A stretch of 64,000 nucleotides of DNA. It comes from Cyanobacteria bacterium FACHB-502. GTDB taxonomy: Bacteria > Cyanobacteriota > Cyanobacteriia > Elainellales > Elainellaceae. A program made the translations under genes and the position numbers. Shown here one piece after another: positions 27,656 through 37,234 of the stretch (within the stretch, counting starts at the first letter, position 1; the number at the start of each line of letters is the position of its first letter). The notes beneath the pieces were generated by a model. The model ran no database searches. It had not been told where the DNA came from and saw only the letters and a list, made by a program, of their open reading frames with translations. Location: the NCBI GenBank assembly GCA_014695325.1, contig JACJNZ010000039.1, forward strand, positions 744,001-808,000, given 5' to 3'.

Positions 27656-28315
27656 TTAAGAGTCGATGGGTTCGGCTTCTGCCACACCGCGTCCCTGCCA
27701 TCGCTTAAGGGGAACGCAGTCTAGGTTGAACTGATCGAGGGCACGGGCAATCACAAAATCCACCAGATCCTCGATCGTCTGCGGATGGTGATACCAGGCA
27801 GGAATAGCAGGCACAATTCTGGCTCCGGCTTCGGCAAGCGTGGTGAGATTTCGCAGGTGAATCAGGCTAAAAGGCGTTTCACGCGGCACAATCACGAGTT
27901 TGCGACCTTCTTTAAGCTGCACATCGGCGGCACGTTCCAGCAAATCGGCACTCAGTCCGGCTGCCAGCTTGCCCACGGTACTCATGCTGCACGGCAAAAT
28001 CACCATGCCCAGGGTACGAAACGAACCGCTGGCAATATTGGCTCCCACATCGCCCCAGGGATGACAGCGCAGTTTGCCTCCGGTTTCAATCCCTGCCTGC
28101 TGTCGCCAAAACTGCTCTTGCTGAACTGGCTCAACGGGCATTCGGATCTGGTGTTCTGCCTGCCAGACCATGTAGGTCGATTTGGATGCGACTAGCTCGA
28201 TCGCATAATCTGCCTGCAAGAGAAACTTGAGGGCACGCACCGCATAGATTAAGCCCGAAGCACCCGTTACGCCCAGAATGAGCGGCAGAGATGGAGAAGA
28301 CGAAGAATTAGACAC
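27656..28315 (-). CDS. ubiX: Flavin prenyltransferase UbiX
   Basis: 219 residues. It makes the prenylated FMN cofactor used by UbiD-type decarboxylases, supporting quinone biosynthesis. The N-terminal flavin-binding motif GVTGASGLIYAVRALKFLL (about 14-32) is clear. Also visible are the SGSFRTLGMVILPCSMSTVG region (about 95-114), the RETPFSLIHLRNL segment and the C-terminal PAWYHHPQTIEDLVDFV, all standard in the family. It sits 146 bp downstream of the exonuclease gene on the same strand. ubiD is not in the window. Confidence 0.95.
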   Translation of the reverse strand: MSNSSSSPSLPLILGVTGASGLIYAVRALKFLLQADYAIELVASKSTYMVWQAEHQIRMPVEPVQQEQFWRQQAGIETGGKLRCHPWGDVGANIASGSFRTLGMVILPCSMSTVGKLAAGLSADLLERAADVQLKEGRKLVIVPRETPFSLIHLRNLTTLAEAGARIVPAIPAWYHHPQTIEDLVDFVIARALDQFNLDCVPLKRWQGRGVAEAEPIDS

Positions 28316-28461
28316 AGGAATTGAAGTTGTTACACTTCTTCATCTTGACACTTCCAGGCGGTTCGAGGAGGAATCTTCCAGGGATGCTTATCCTCGTCAT
28401 TCATATAATCCATGCTTTATCCTCTGCCCGATCGCGCCCTATTGTTCTCTTTTTTTCTCTT

Positions 28462-30897
28462 TTACTCTTCTAGCTCTGCTTCTTCTAGCTCTGCTTCTTC
28501 TAGCTCTGCTTCCAGTTCCAGCATTTCTTCCGGTAGCTCGGCTTCTTCAGCAGACACAGGCTCATCCAGTTCTTCTTCGGTTGCCTGACTACCGCCACCC
28601 ACAGCCACCAGGTCAATCTGCTGACGATAGTAGTCCACGCTCTTGACCTGCACTTCGACGCGATCGCCCAACTTATACTGCTTGCGATTTTTGCGACCGA
28701 CGAGCTTTTGCTGTCGCGATCGATATTCGTACCAGTCATCCTTCAGCGAACTGACGTGAACCAGACCCTCGACAAGCAGCTCTTCGATTTCCACAAAGAA
28801 ACCGTAGGACTGTACCCCCGTAATCAGCCCGTGAAAGACTTTGCCCGTATGCTGCTGCATAAACTCGGCTTTTTTTAGCCCTTCCAGATCGGCTTCGGCT
28901 TCCTGCGCCAGCTTTTCCTGCTCGGTCAGATGCACGACAACGGCGGCAAATCTTTCTTCCAGCTCTGCCTGAAGGTCGGTAGGCAATACGTTCCAGGAAA
29001 TTTTGCCGTGGCACGAACTGCTTCTCAGGTTAACCCGATCCTTCGATCGCGTGGTGCGTCGATCGCGTCCGTGTTCAAAGATGGCGTGGATAACGCGATG
29101 CACCAGCAGATCCGGGTAGCGACGCAGGGGTGAAGTGAAGTGGGCATAGCCCTTTTCTAGTGCCAAGCCAAAGTGAGGGCCCGGCATGGTGCTGTAGACC
29201 GCAGGCTTGAAGGTGGACAGGAGCAGATAGGTCAGCACTTTTTCGGTCTTCGATTCGGCAAATTCCTGCACTAATCGCTGATAGTCCCGCGAATGTACTG
29301 CGTCCTCCTGTGCCAGATGAGCATCAATGCCCATATTGCTGACTAGTTTGAGCAACTCCTGCACATCGCTAGGATCGGGAGTGCGGTGAACCCGGTAGAT
29401 CGCTGGAACTTGCAGCTCGATCAGGTGGGAGGCAACAAGCTGATTTGCCAACAGCATCAGTTCTGTGACGATCGATCGGGCAGGCAGAAAGGCAGACACC
29501 ACCATTGCACCCAGTGCCCCTTCGTCGTCGTACTGAAACTTGGTCGAAAGAAACTGGCTCAGTTCCGGGTTTGCCTCATCAGGAAAGACTTTTTCCGGCA
29601 GATTGAGGTCAAACGCACCCCGGTTGTGCCGCTGGGCACGAATCGCCTGGCTCAGCTTAAAGAGCTGATCGAGCATTTCAAACACCGCCTGGTATGGCTC
29701 TAGTTCCTCCAAAGGTGGGAGCGGATAGGCAGGAGGACGGGCAGCCGCCGCTTCGGGAGAGTCGTGCCGCTGCACGATCGCCTGCACTTGCTGATAGTCG
29801 AGCCGATGATCAACTCGGATCGCGGTGGGCTGAAGCTCAAACTCCTGCACCTCACCCTGACCATTCACACGAATCAGCACCGAAACTGCCAATCGGTCTT
29901 GCTCTGGAGCCAGCGAACAGGATTGATGCACCCGCTCTGGCAGCATCCGAATCACTTCATCGCCCAGATAAATCGAGGTGCCCCGTCGTCGCGCTTCGAT
30001 GTCCAGCTCGGTGTCTGGCTCGATGTAGTAGGAGATATCGGCGATATGAATGCCGACCAGCCACTCGTCATCCCCAATTTTCTCCAGCGTCAGCGCGTCG
30101 TCGATCGCATGACCCGCCGTTTTGCCGTCGATCGTAATCGTGGGCAGATCGCGCAAATCGACCCGTCCTTTGAAGTCCGCTTTTCGCAGTTTGTTGGGCA
30201 ACCCTTTGGCAGCTTGCAGCACGGCTTCGGGAAAATCACGCGGCAGATCGTGCTTACAGCAGACAATCACATATTCAGAAGCCGCCTGAGCGTCACTGCC
30301 CAGCACCAGCGCAAGCTTGCCCAACGGTGGATGGGAGCCAAGCGGATAGCGCACAATTTCCACGTGAGCCAACTGGTCGATCGCTTCCTCTAAATTCGTG
30401 CCGTTGGCTTTTAGCTCGACCTCAAATAGCAGGCGATCGTCGAGCGGCGTAGCTCGAAAGCTTTCTTCCGCCTGTTTCACCCGCGCCAGAATCGAAGAAT
30501 TTGCCCGATCGAGAATCAGCCGCACTTCGCCTTCGGGACTGCGACGACGGGTTCCTTCTTTTGTGACTTTCACCAAAACGCGATCGCCATTCCAGGCGCT
30601 ATTCAGGTGAGATTCGCGAATGTAGATATCTTCCGATCCTTCCACATCCTGAATCGCGAAGCAAAAACCTTTACTAGAGCAGCGCAGTTTGCCCTCGACC
30701 ACATCGTCTTCAAAAATGCGGCGATATTTGCCCCGATCCTTCACCAGGATGCCGACCCGTTCTAAAGCATCTAGCACGATTTGCAGCCTGCGAATGCTCG
30801 CTTCATCCTTGCAGTTCAGCTTTTTTTCCAGTGCTTTCGGCGCAACCAGCTTATCGTCTGTAAAGTTTGCGAGTAGCTCGGCAATTGTGAATTCCAT
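28462..30897 (-). CDS. RNase R/RNase II family 3'-5' exoribonuclease
   Basis: 811 residues. It degrades RNA processively from the 3' end. Domain order: N-terminal helix-turn-helix-like region (1-70), cold-shock OB folds (about 70-220) and the RNB catalytic domain (about 245-580) with the acidic cluster in GHAIDDALTLEKIGDDEWLVGIHIAD. A C-terminal S1 domain (about 675-760) contains VFHGLITGVQSYGFFVEI. Cyanobacteria usually have a single such enzyme. The tail (about 765-811) is very acidic and ends in three EAELE-type pentapeptides encoded by a 15-bp tandem repeat. The ATG at 30897 gives MEFTIAELLANF; the frame extends six codons further. Confidence 0.93.
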   Translation of the reverse strand: MEFTIAELLANFTDDKLVAPKALEKKLNCKDEASIRRLQIVLDALERVGILVKDRGKYRRIFEDDVVEGKLRCSSKGFCFAIQDVEGSEDIYIRESHLNSAWNGDRVLVKVTKEGTRRRSPEGEVRLILDRANSSILARVKQAEESFRATPLDDRLLFEVELKANGTNLEEAIDQLAHVEIVRYPLGSHPPLGKLALVLGSDAQAASEYVIVCCKHDLPRDFPEAVLQAAKGLPNKLRKADFKGRVDLRDLPTITIDGKTAGHAIDDALTLEKIGDDEWLVGIHIADISYYIEPDTELDIEARRRGTSIYLGDEVIRMLPERVHQSCSLAPEQDRLAVSVLIRVNGQGEVQEFELQPTAIRVDHRLDYQQVQAIVQRHDSPEAAAARPPAYPLPPLEELEPYQAVFEMLDQLFKLSQAIRAQRHNRGAFDLNLPEKVFPDEANPELSQFLSTKFQYDDEGALGAMVVSAFLPARSIVTELMLLANQLVASHLIELQVPAIYRVHRTPDPSDVQELLKLVSNMGIDAHLAQEDAVHSRDYQRLVQEFAESKTEKVLTYLLLSTFKPAVYSTMPGPHFGLALEKGYAHFTSPLRRYPDLLVHRVIHAIFEHGRDRRTTRSKDRVNLRSSSCHGKISWNVLPTDLQAELEERFAAVVVHLTEQEKLAQEAEADLEGLKKAEFMQQHTGKVFHGLITGVQSYGFFVEIEELLVEGLVHVSSLKDDWYEYRSRQQKLVGRKNRKQYKLGDRVEVQVKSVDYYRQQIDLVAVGGGSQATEEELDEPVSAEEAELPEEMLELEAELEEAELEEAELEE
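28471..28515 (-). repeat. 15-bp tandem repeat, three copies
   Basis: TAGCTCTGCTTCTTC occurs at 28471-28485 and 28486-28500, with a third diverged copy at 28501-28515 (last bases CCAG). It codes for repeated Glu-Glu-Ala-Glu-Leu at the C-terminus of the exoribonuclease. Confidence 0.9.
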
Positions 30898-31460
30898 GTA
30901 GCGACTGATCCTCAATGGGGTGGGGGGTTCCCTAACCGGGTCAACCTGGCTAGCTGCATAGACCGTTCAGCAAGCAGCAGGTTTTAGTAGCTCGGTCTGG
31001 TGCGCCAAGCTCAGAAATCAGAATTTCCTGGAGGGCTCAGCCATTACCTGTTGCGCTTCAACCACTGCTCTCCACTCTGAACATTAGAGCGAATCACAGA
31101 TTCTGCAATGATTTTGTACCGATCGACCTGCTCAGCCGGAAGGAAATCTCAAAAACTCATCGGCGTGAGCTTCGATCGATTTCATTTCTCGACTAAACCC
31201 TGGGTCGCGAAGTTTCACATTCAGACCGACTGCTTTCCGAGCCATCTTCCCTTTGCACTGCTACACTCCGTCCAGCTTTCTAGCAAGATGCCTCTAGCAA
31301 GATGTCATAGTTGCCGTAAAGCCAGATCGTTCAGGAGGCGTATCAGTAGAGTATGGAAAGCAAAACGGGAATTGAAGCGAGTGCTAAACTTGACCATTTT
31401 TTGCACCAACTTTATTCTATGCACAATTTGCAATCGGAACATAGAGCGAAAGCAGAATTT
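30898..31460. other. Gene-free interval upstream of the exoribonuclease
   Basis: About 560 bp between the leftward exonuclease gene and the 3' end of phoU. A rightward open frame (31108-31464) is Cys/Arg/Phe-rich with no protein-like pattern and is rejected. A short duplication CTAGCAAGATG occurs at about 31282 and 31296. It probably holds the exonuclease promoter; no RNA gene or terminator is recognised. Confidence 0.55.
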
Positions 31461-32159
31461 TTAACGCTGCCCCGTCACGATATAAGCAACTCGCTTACCA
31501 ATATTGGTGGCATGGTCTGCCATTCGCTCTAAATGACGAATCACCAGCACCAGCAGCACGATCGGCTCAATAACGCCGGGTACATCCGTCTGGTGTGCCA
31601 GCAGGTTGTAGAGCGAAGCATAATCATCATCAACCGCATCATCTTTCATCTTAATATCTAACCCAGACTCAGCATCCAGGTCAGATAGCGCAGCCAGCCC
31701 CATCGCCAGCATTGCCCGACAGCGATCGAGCATCACTTTCACCCGCTCCATACAGGAATGCACCGGATAGGGAAACAGCTTAATTGCAATCTCGCCCAAA
31801 TCTTCGGCGTAGTCTCCAATTCGCTCCAGGTCGCGAACAAGCTGCATCATTGCGCTGAGCAGGCGCAGGTCTTGCGTCACCGGAGATTGAAGTGCCATTA
31901 AGTTGACGCAGTCCAGCTCAATCTGGCGATAAAGCTGGTCGATTTGTTTGTCCTGAATTGCAATTTGCTGCGCGGCTTCCAGGTCACGATCGAACAATGC
32001 TCTGCGTGCCAGCCAGCAGGAATTTTCCACCAAAGCACCCATCCGCAGCACATCTCGCTGCACACGCCTTAGCTGACGCTCAAACTGAAGTCGGGTAGGT
32101 TTAGCACTTTCCAAGCGAGGATTTAACCGGGAGGGTAGAGTGAAATTAAAGTCAAACAT
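31461..32159 (-). CDS. phoU: Phosphate signalling protein PhoU
   Basis: 232 residues. PhoU dimers link the Pst phosphate transporter to the histidine kinase that controls the Pho regulon and repress it when phosphate is ample. Two related three-helix bundles are visible. Each carries the family's metal-cluster motif: DLERIGDYAEDLGEIA (about 112-127) and HLERMADHATNIGKRVAYI (about 209-227). An N-terminal extension of about 20 residues is Arg-rich. pst and kinase genes are not adjacent, although phoX is elsewhere in the window. It diverges from psaM. Confidence 0.95.
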   Translation of the reverse strand: MFDFNFTLPSRLNPRLESAKPTRLQFERQLRRVQRDVLRMGALVENSCWLARRALFDRDLEAAQQIAIQDKQIDQLYRQIELDCVNLMALQSPVTQDLRLLSAMMQLVRDLERIGDYAEDLGEIAIKLFPYPVHSCMERVKVMLDRCRAMLAMGLAALSDLDAESGLDIKMKDDAVDDDYASLYNLLAHQTDVPGVIEPIVLLVLVIRHLERMADHATNIGKRVAYIVTGQR

Positions 32160-32282
32160 ATTTAGAACTGATGATGCCTCATCTTTTCGTGGCTTGCCAC
32201 TTTAGAGAGGGGTATTTTACTAATACGGTTTGCTGTTAGGGATGGGTTGCACTGGACTGCGCTGGATTACACGATCGCTTCT

Positions 32283-32300
32283 GTTACATCATGTGACAAA
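32283..32300 (+). promoter_or_regulatory. HLR1-like RpaB site upstream of psaM
   Basis: GTTACATC-AT-GTGACAAA fits the HLR1 pattern of two 8-bp half-sites of the form (G/T)TTACA(T/A)(T/A) spaced by 2 bp, with one mismatch in each half. RpaB binding to HLR1 is known to control photosystem I genes in cyanobacteria in response to light. The site lies 124 bp before the psaM ATG. A palindrome ACATTAATGT follows at 32328-32337. Confidence 0.5.
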
Positions 32301-32423
32301 TCATTCCGAAATGCAGTGATTTAGCCGACATTAATGTAGCGTTGGTCTGCGTTTACACTCGTAAACCGCGCTAATTTCGCATTGATCATCCCATCAATCT
32401 TCATATCAGGAGTCCTTTAGCTT

Positions 32424-32519
32424 ATGTCACTATCGGATACTCAAGTCTATGTTGCCCTGGTTATTGCCCTCATTCCCGCTGTGATGGCATTCCGCCTGTC
32501 CACTGAACTGTACAAGTAA
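32424..32519 (+). CDS. psaM: Photosystem I reaction centre subunit XII (PsaM)
   Basis: 31 residues: a single transmembrane helix with the near-invariant family sequence, beginning MSLSDTQVYVALVIALIP and ending FRLSTELYK. PsaM is a small peripheral subunit near the trimer interface of cyanobacterial photosystem I in the thylakoid membrane. AGGAG lies 11 bases before the ATG. The gene is monocistronic, and an HLR1-like element lies upstream. It is too short for common length cut-offs, but the match to the family is over its whole length. Confidence 0.97.
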   Translation: MSLSDTQVYVALVIALIPAVMAFRLSTELYK

Positions 32520-33447
32520 ACAGAACAGTTTAATAAGACAGTAAACGGGACAGGGAAGCAGGGACGATTAGACGATCGTTACCTTGCCGAACAACCTGCC
32601 TGGAGCGCACACTGGTACTTCGGGTTAAATCTAAGCTCAATCTAAACTTCAACAGAGAGTTGTCTACGAGCATTCGTCTGCGATCGATTTTTTCGATTTC
32701 GGGATGAGGCTTTGGGATAGCTCTCTGTTTTGCATGAAGTGTCTTACTGAGTTTTGCATGAATGTCTTACTGAAAATGTTCTACACGATGCTTGAAAAGC
32801 ATCAAACAAAAGGGCTGCATTGTTCCCTAAATTCCCAACTTCGGGAAACTTTGAGATACAAATCAGGGAAACTCGCTGGAATTCAGGTGAGAGAGACAAT
32901 TTAGGTTTCAGGAATAACTTGTTAAAACAGCTGCTTATATTTAGAAACGCCATCGCTTCAGAAACTTAACCACACCTGATAATTAGTGCCTGTGCTTCAC
33001 TTAATCCGTGTAATACGTATGCTTAGTACGTGGATAATTTTGTGTTTTGAGTATCACTTGAATTTAGTGCAAATGTATTAATTACAAGTAGTTCAAACGT
33101 ATTAGATTATTCAAGCTAATGCTGTTTAAAGAAAAAGAACAAAAAAATATTTTTCCTGGCGAAATCAGTGCTAGAACTAAGCTAAAGTTAGGCTGCTGTC
33201 TTTATTTCTCCTGGTCGAGCGATCGAGAAAAGAGGCGATTGGTTGGTTAGTAATGTCTAGCCAATAAAGCTCAGATTAAATCTATCAAAAGGCATTGACC
33301 CTGTTAGAATTTCGCGCTTCAATGGGGCTTTGATTTATGAGCTTTGATAGAGCCCGTGGCAAGCGGGGCATATTAGCTTAATTAAAGCGACTGAGTTAAA
33401 GCGACAGAATCGATCGAACTGCTCCTGTTACGAAATAGCGACGTTGT
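32520..33447. other. Long intergenic region after psaM
   Basis: About 930 bp, AT-rich from 32980 to 33200. AACAGAGAG (32651-32659) complements CTCTCTGTT (32721-32729), enclosing an inner ATCGA/TCGAT hairpin, so a folded RNA of about 80 nt is possible. Directly after it a 24/23-bp tandem duplication (32727-32773) repeats GTTTTGCATGAAGTGTCTTA with one base lost in copy two. No protein gene is credible; the open frame 32704-32904 is built on the duplication. Confidence 0.55.
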
Positions 33448-33969
33448 ATGAATGCACTTCAACCTTTGCCACCTGCTGCCTCCCCACCTCAGCGTCGAGT
33501 AAAACCACGTTTGCGGCAGCGTCCTCGCCCCCGATCGCATCAGACGGTGGTGACAGAAATTACGGTGAAGCTAGCAGTCAACGGGCTACTGGCAGGAGTT
33601 GCAATCATTGCATTAGCAAAGCTGATTCCCTACAACCTTCAGCAGCGAGAAGAGTTGAGCCAGCTCCAAGCTGAAGTCACAGAAGTTCAACAGCGCGTTG
33701 ATATCTTGCAGGCAGATCTCGATCGCCAGCTTGACCCGCAGCAGGCGAGCAGCATTATGCAGGAACAAAGCTATCGGGTTGATCCCAATCAGCGGCAGGT
33801 TGTTTGGTTAACTCCGAGCACCGAAACTGCACAGAATTCCTCAGAAGCTTCGCAAGAACCCCTCCAGCAGGGTGCCACTCATTCAACCGATCAAGCTGTT
33901 CCGCAACAGGCAGAAACCGACTCGGCAAGATATCACACCGCAGCCTACCGCAACTTGCAGGCACGCTAA
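33448..33969 (+). CDS. Single-pass coiled-coil membrane protein, unknown function
   Basis: 173 residues. The N-terminus is basic and Pro-rich (RRVKPRLRQRPRPRSH, about 16-31). A transmembrane helix follows (about 41-63, LAVNGLLAGVAIIALAKLI), then a heptad-rich coiled coil (about 66-95, REELSQLQAEVTEVQQRVDI). The tail is a Gln/Ser/Thr-rich disordered segment. The topology resembles FtsB/FtsL-type divisome proteins, but this is a shape argument only. Residues QSYRVDPNQRQVVWLTP (about 109-125) look like the conserved core. It stands alone after the long psaM intergenic region. Confidence 0.7.
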   Translation: MNALQPLPPAASPPQRRVKPRLRQRPRPRSHQTVVTEITVKLAVNGLLAGVAIIALAKLIPYNLQQREELSQLQAEVTEVQQRVDILQADLDRQLDPQQASSIMQEQSYRVDPNQRQVVWLTPSTETAQNSSEASQEPLQQGATHSTDQAVPQQAETDSARYHTAAYRNLQAR

Positions 33970-34137
33970 CCGTCTGTTGCAGACATTTCAAATTTTCTCA
34001 CGGTGGGTTCGCTGTTCATCCCGCTTGCAGTTCAGTCAATCGTTAGAATTCAACTCGCACTGCCTCAATTGCAATAATTGCAATTCAAATCGCATTCTAA
34101 ACAAGCAATTAATTAAAAAATTAAACCCAGCAATCAA

Positions 34138-35163
34138 TTAATAGCGAATGCGGGGATCAATATAGGCATTGATAATGTCGATCGCAATACTAGCAAACAC
34201 CACAATCACCGAGAAGAACACCATCACCCCCTGCACCACTGGATAATCGCGCTGGGAAATTGCCTCATATAGCCGATTTGCTAGACCGGGCCATGAGAAA
34301 GTTACTTCAGTCAAAATCGCGCCGCCCAACAGAGAAGCAAAGGTCAGCCCCAGAACTGTAATCACCGGAATCATGGCATTTTTTAGCGCGTGTGCCACAA
34401 CGATTCGTCGTTCTGGAATGCCCCTTGCTCGTGCCGCCTCGACATAATCTGCCTTCAACGTTTGCTTCAGGTTGACCCGCACCATGCGCTCAAAAATGCC
34501 GCTTAGCAGCAGTCCCAAAGTCAGACTTGGTAGAGTCAGATAATAAAGGCTAGTCAAAAACTGCGCGAAACTGCCGCTCAGCAGACTGTCGATCGTATAA
34601 AGTCCCGTCAGGGCAGGCGGCGGCTGGATTGATAAGGGAAAGCGAGTGCCGATCGGAAACCATTGAAGCTGCACCGCAAACACAAGCTGCAACAGCATTC
34701 CAAACCAGTACATCGGCACGGCATAAGTAAAAATGCCAAAGAGTCTTCCCCCCACATCGATCGGCGTGTTCGGCTTTGAGGCTGCCAGTGCCCCGATCGT
34801 TACCCCAACCACGACCGAAACAATCATGCTAAACAAAGTTAGCTCCACCGTTGCCGGAAAATGTGCCCCAATAATATTCCAGACCGACTGACCCTGGCTG
34901 GTCAACGAAGTGCCCAGATCCAGCCGCAGCAAATCCCCCAGATAGTGCAAATACTGAAGCCACAAAGGAGCATCTAATCCCAGGTTTGTCCTGAGTTCTT
35001 GCTTAGCCGCTTCCGAAGCACGCGGACCTAGCAGCACATCGATCGGATCACCAGGAGTCGATCGCAGCAGCAGAAAGATCAGCGTGGTGATCGTCCAGAT
35101 CATGAGCGGCGCGAGCAGCAGGCGGGAGAAGACGTAGGTGCGGAGGGCGGTGGAGCGGGACAT
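34138..35163 (-). CDS. Peptide/nickel-type ABC transporter permease (DppB-like)
   Basis: 341 residues, with about six transmembrane helices. The N-terminus RLLLAPLMIWTITTLIFLLLRSTPGDP is the classic DppB/OppB/NikB start. The EAA loop is DYVEAARARGIPERRIVVAHALKNAMIPVI in outline (about 251-280). It forms one half of a membrane channel for oligopeptides or similar solutes. The frame extends to 35235 through a G-rich tract; MSRSTALRTYVF is the better start. It lies 110 bp downstream of the binding-protein gene. A DppC-type partner is encoded at 40546 on the other strand; no DppD/DppF ATPases are in the window. Confidence 0.92.
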   Translation of the reverse strand: MSRSTALRTYVFSRLLLAPLMIWTITTLIFLLLRSTPGDPIDVLLGPRASEAAKQELRTNLGLDAPLWLQYLHYLGDLLRLDLGTSLTSQGQSVWNIIGAHFPATVELTLFSMIVSVVVGVTIGALAASKPNTPIDVGGRLFGIFTYAVPMYWFGMLLQLVFAVQLQWFPIGTRFPLSIQPPPALTGLYTIDSLLSGSFAQFLTSLYYLTLPSLTLGLLLSGIFERMVRVNLKQTLKADYVEAARARGIPERRIVVAHALKNAMIPVITVLGLTFASLLGGAILTEVTFSWPGLANRLYEAISQRDYPVVQGVMVFFSVIVVFASIAIDIINAYIDPRIRY

Positions 35164-35273
35164 TTTGGGGTAAAGGAGTGAAGGGGTAGAGGAGTGATGA
35201 GTGGGGAATAAGTTAGGGATGGAGCCAGGAATCAATGCAGCTTTTTACATGCTCTGGGTACTCATCCCCCCAC

Positions 35274-36944
35274 CTACTTCTTGATCTGCCACAGCAAAAA
35301 CTGCTGCGTCGGCTGAATGCTAACGCCCTGGAGATTGCCTTTAGCAAACACATAGTCCTTGCTTTGCCAGAGGGGGATGTAGGGCACGTCGGTGGCTGAG
35401 AGATCCTGAAGCTGCCCCAAGAGCTGGTCGCGGGCTTTAGGGTCTTGTTCGATGCGCTGCTGTTCTACCAGTTTGTTTGCTCGATCGCTGAAGTAGAAAG
35501 AGCCTCCAGCCTGGCTTTGACCTTCCTGACAGCCCGCCGCCGCAGAGCCTTTGTCGCAGGAAAGGAAGGGCTGGACGAAGGTATCAGCATCGTAGAAATC
35601 GGGATACCAGTCGAGCAGCACCGTAGGATAGGTTCCTTTGTCAAGGTTGTCGAACAGGGTGGCGGACTCAACGCTGTCCAGCTTGACGTTGACCAGTCCG
35701 GGCAGGTTTTGCTCGATCGCCGCTTTCAGAGTCGATGCAATGAGATTGCGCGTGGTGGAAGTTGAGGAATACCAGATTTCTAAATCGAGCGGATTTGCTT
35801 CAGTAATTCCGGCTTCTTGCAGCAGCGTTTTAGCTTTCTCGTAGTTGCCGTCGCCGTACTGCGTCTCAAATACAGGCTTGGATACTGGAAATGTGTTGGG
35901 AACGAGGCTATAGAGGGGTTCTGCCTGTCCTTGAAAAACACGATCGACTAACAGCTTGCGATCGATCAGGGCGGCGATCGCCTGCCGCACTTTCACGTTG
36001 TCCAGAGGTTTGGCTTTCTGGTTGAGCACCATGTAGTTGATCGTATTCGTGCCCGCCTCGATCACCTGCCAGCCGCCTTTATCTTTTTCGCTCACCAGAC
36101 TGCGGATCTGATCGGGGTCAAGGGTTTGATAGGCAACATCGAGTCCGCCCGTGCGGAAGGTGTTATACAGGTTCGCCGGACTGCTGATGACCTGGATATC
36201 AACGCCCTGATTGGCAGGTTTATCGCCCCAGTAATTTTCGTTCACGTCCAACCGCACGGAGTCTGTGCCGAACTGCGCCAGCTTATACGGACCCGTGCCC
36301 ACAAACGTATCGGGCTTAAATTTGCCGGCGCCAAGCTCATAGGCTTTAGGAGAAACCGGAGTCATCCCCGAAAAAGTCAGCATGGCGGGAAAGGCGGCAA
36401 AAGGCTGCTTGAGTTTGATCGTGAGTTCACTCGTGCCCGTTGCGGTAACGGTGTCAATTCTGTCGGACATCAGGAAGGCAGGTCGTCCGCCATTCTCGAT
36501 GAATCGCTGGATTGAAAATGCCATCGCCTCGGCATTAAACGGTTCGCCGTCGTGGAACGTGACCCCTTCGCGCAAGGGAATTGTGTAGGTCAAGCCATCG
36601 CTGCTGACTTCGGGCAGGGCAGACGCAAGCTGAGGCACTAGCTCAGTCGTTCCCGATTTGTAGGTATAAAGCCGATCGCCCAGGTTATAAAGCAAAATGC
36701 CGGGAAACGTTTCATAGGCATCAGCAGGATCGATCGTCCGCACCTCCAAGGTTGTGCCCATTGTCACCCGCCCATTTCCAGTGTCGCCTGCCGAAGTTGA
36801 AGCAACGGGCTGAGTCCGTCCACAGCTCACCGACAGCACCAGGCAAACGGTGAAGAGCCCGGCGAATTGAAGCCAGCGGCGGCGATTGCTCCGCAGTTGC
36901 AAAATGTTTTTCCCAATGGAACGCCACAATCCAAGTTTCATCAT
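35274..36944 (-). CDS. Family 5 solute-binding lipoprotein (peptide/nickel type)
   Basis: 556 residues. The signal sequence with a lipobox-like FTVCLVLSVSC (about 31-41) suggests a lipid-anchored periplasmic protein. Family signatures are the TMGTTLEVRTIDPADAYETFP start of the mature domain, GLTYTIPLREGVTFHDGEPFNAEAM in outline (about 116-140), and the GTGPYKL loop. It binds peptides or related solutes for the DppB-type permease encoded 110 bp downstream. The frame reaches 37022, but the ATG at 36944 is preceded by AAGGGGAAGG and gives a normal signal peptide. The ligand cannot be predicted. Confidence 0.92.
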   Translation of the reverse strand: MMKLGLWRSIGKNILQLRSNRRRWLQFAGLFTVCLVLSVSCGRTQPVASTSAGDTGNGRVTMGTTLEVRTIDPADAYETFPGILLYNLGDRLYTYKSGTTELVPQLASALPEVSSDGLTYTIPLREGVTFHDGEPFNAEAMAFSIQRFIENGGRPAFLMSDRIDTVTATGTSELTIKLKQPFAAFPAMLTFSGMTPVSPKAYELGAGKFKPDTFVGTGPYKLAQFGTDSVRLDVNENYWGDKPANQGVDIQVISSPANLYNTFRTGGLDVAYQTLDPDQIRSLVSEKDKGGWQVIEAGTNTINYMVLNQKAKPLDNVKVRQAIAALIDRKLLVDRVFQGQAEPLYSLVPNTFPVSKPVFETQYGDGNYEKAKTLLQEAGITEANPLDLEIWYSSTSTTRNLIASTLKAAIEQNLPGLVNVKLDSVESATLFDNLDKGTYPTVLLDWYPDFYDADTFVQPFLSCDKGSAAAGCQEGQSQAGGSFYFSDRANKLVEQQRIEQDPKARDQLLGQLQDLSATDVPYIPLWQSKDYVFAKGNLQGVSIQPTQQFLLWQIKK

Positions 36945-37234
36945 CCTTCCCCTTCCCTTGAGTTCAGTCGGGCGCGATGCAATAGTTCCTCTGAGGGAGA
37001 TCGATCGCAGCCTCTGACTCACACTTTATACAATGCGAAGTCCAATTACTCAATCGCAAGTTTATCGATCGCTAAAGAAAGAGGAACTAACTTCAAGAGA
37101 AAAATTGCAGCAGCACTTAGAGGCGGCTTGAGAAGAAACGATGGATGTGCAAGTCCTCGCCCGATCCCCATCCCTCAAAGAAAGGGACCGAACCCCTGAC
37201 ACCTAACCTTGCCGAAACAGACGTCTGAAACAGA

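Noticed and set aside
31108-31464. 118-residue rightward ORF between the exonuclease gene and phoU
   Set aside because: No protein-like pattern, a Cys/Arg/Phe mixture and no ribosome site.
37140-37234. Possible tRNA (GGGGTTCGGTCCC-like string on the minus strand)
   Set aside because: The T-arm-like bases are not followed by an acceptor stem, and no D-arm or anticodon arm can be fitted.
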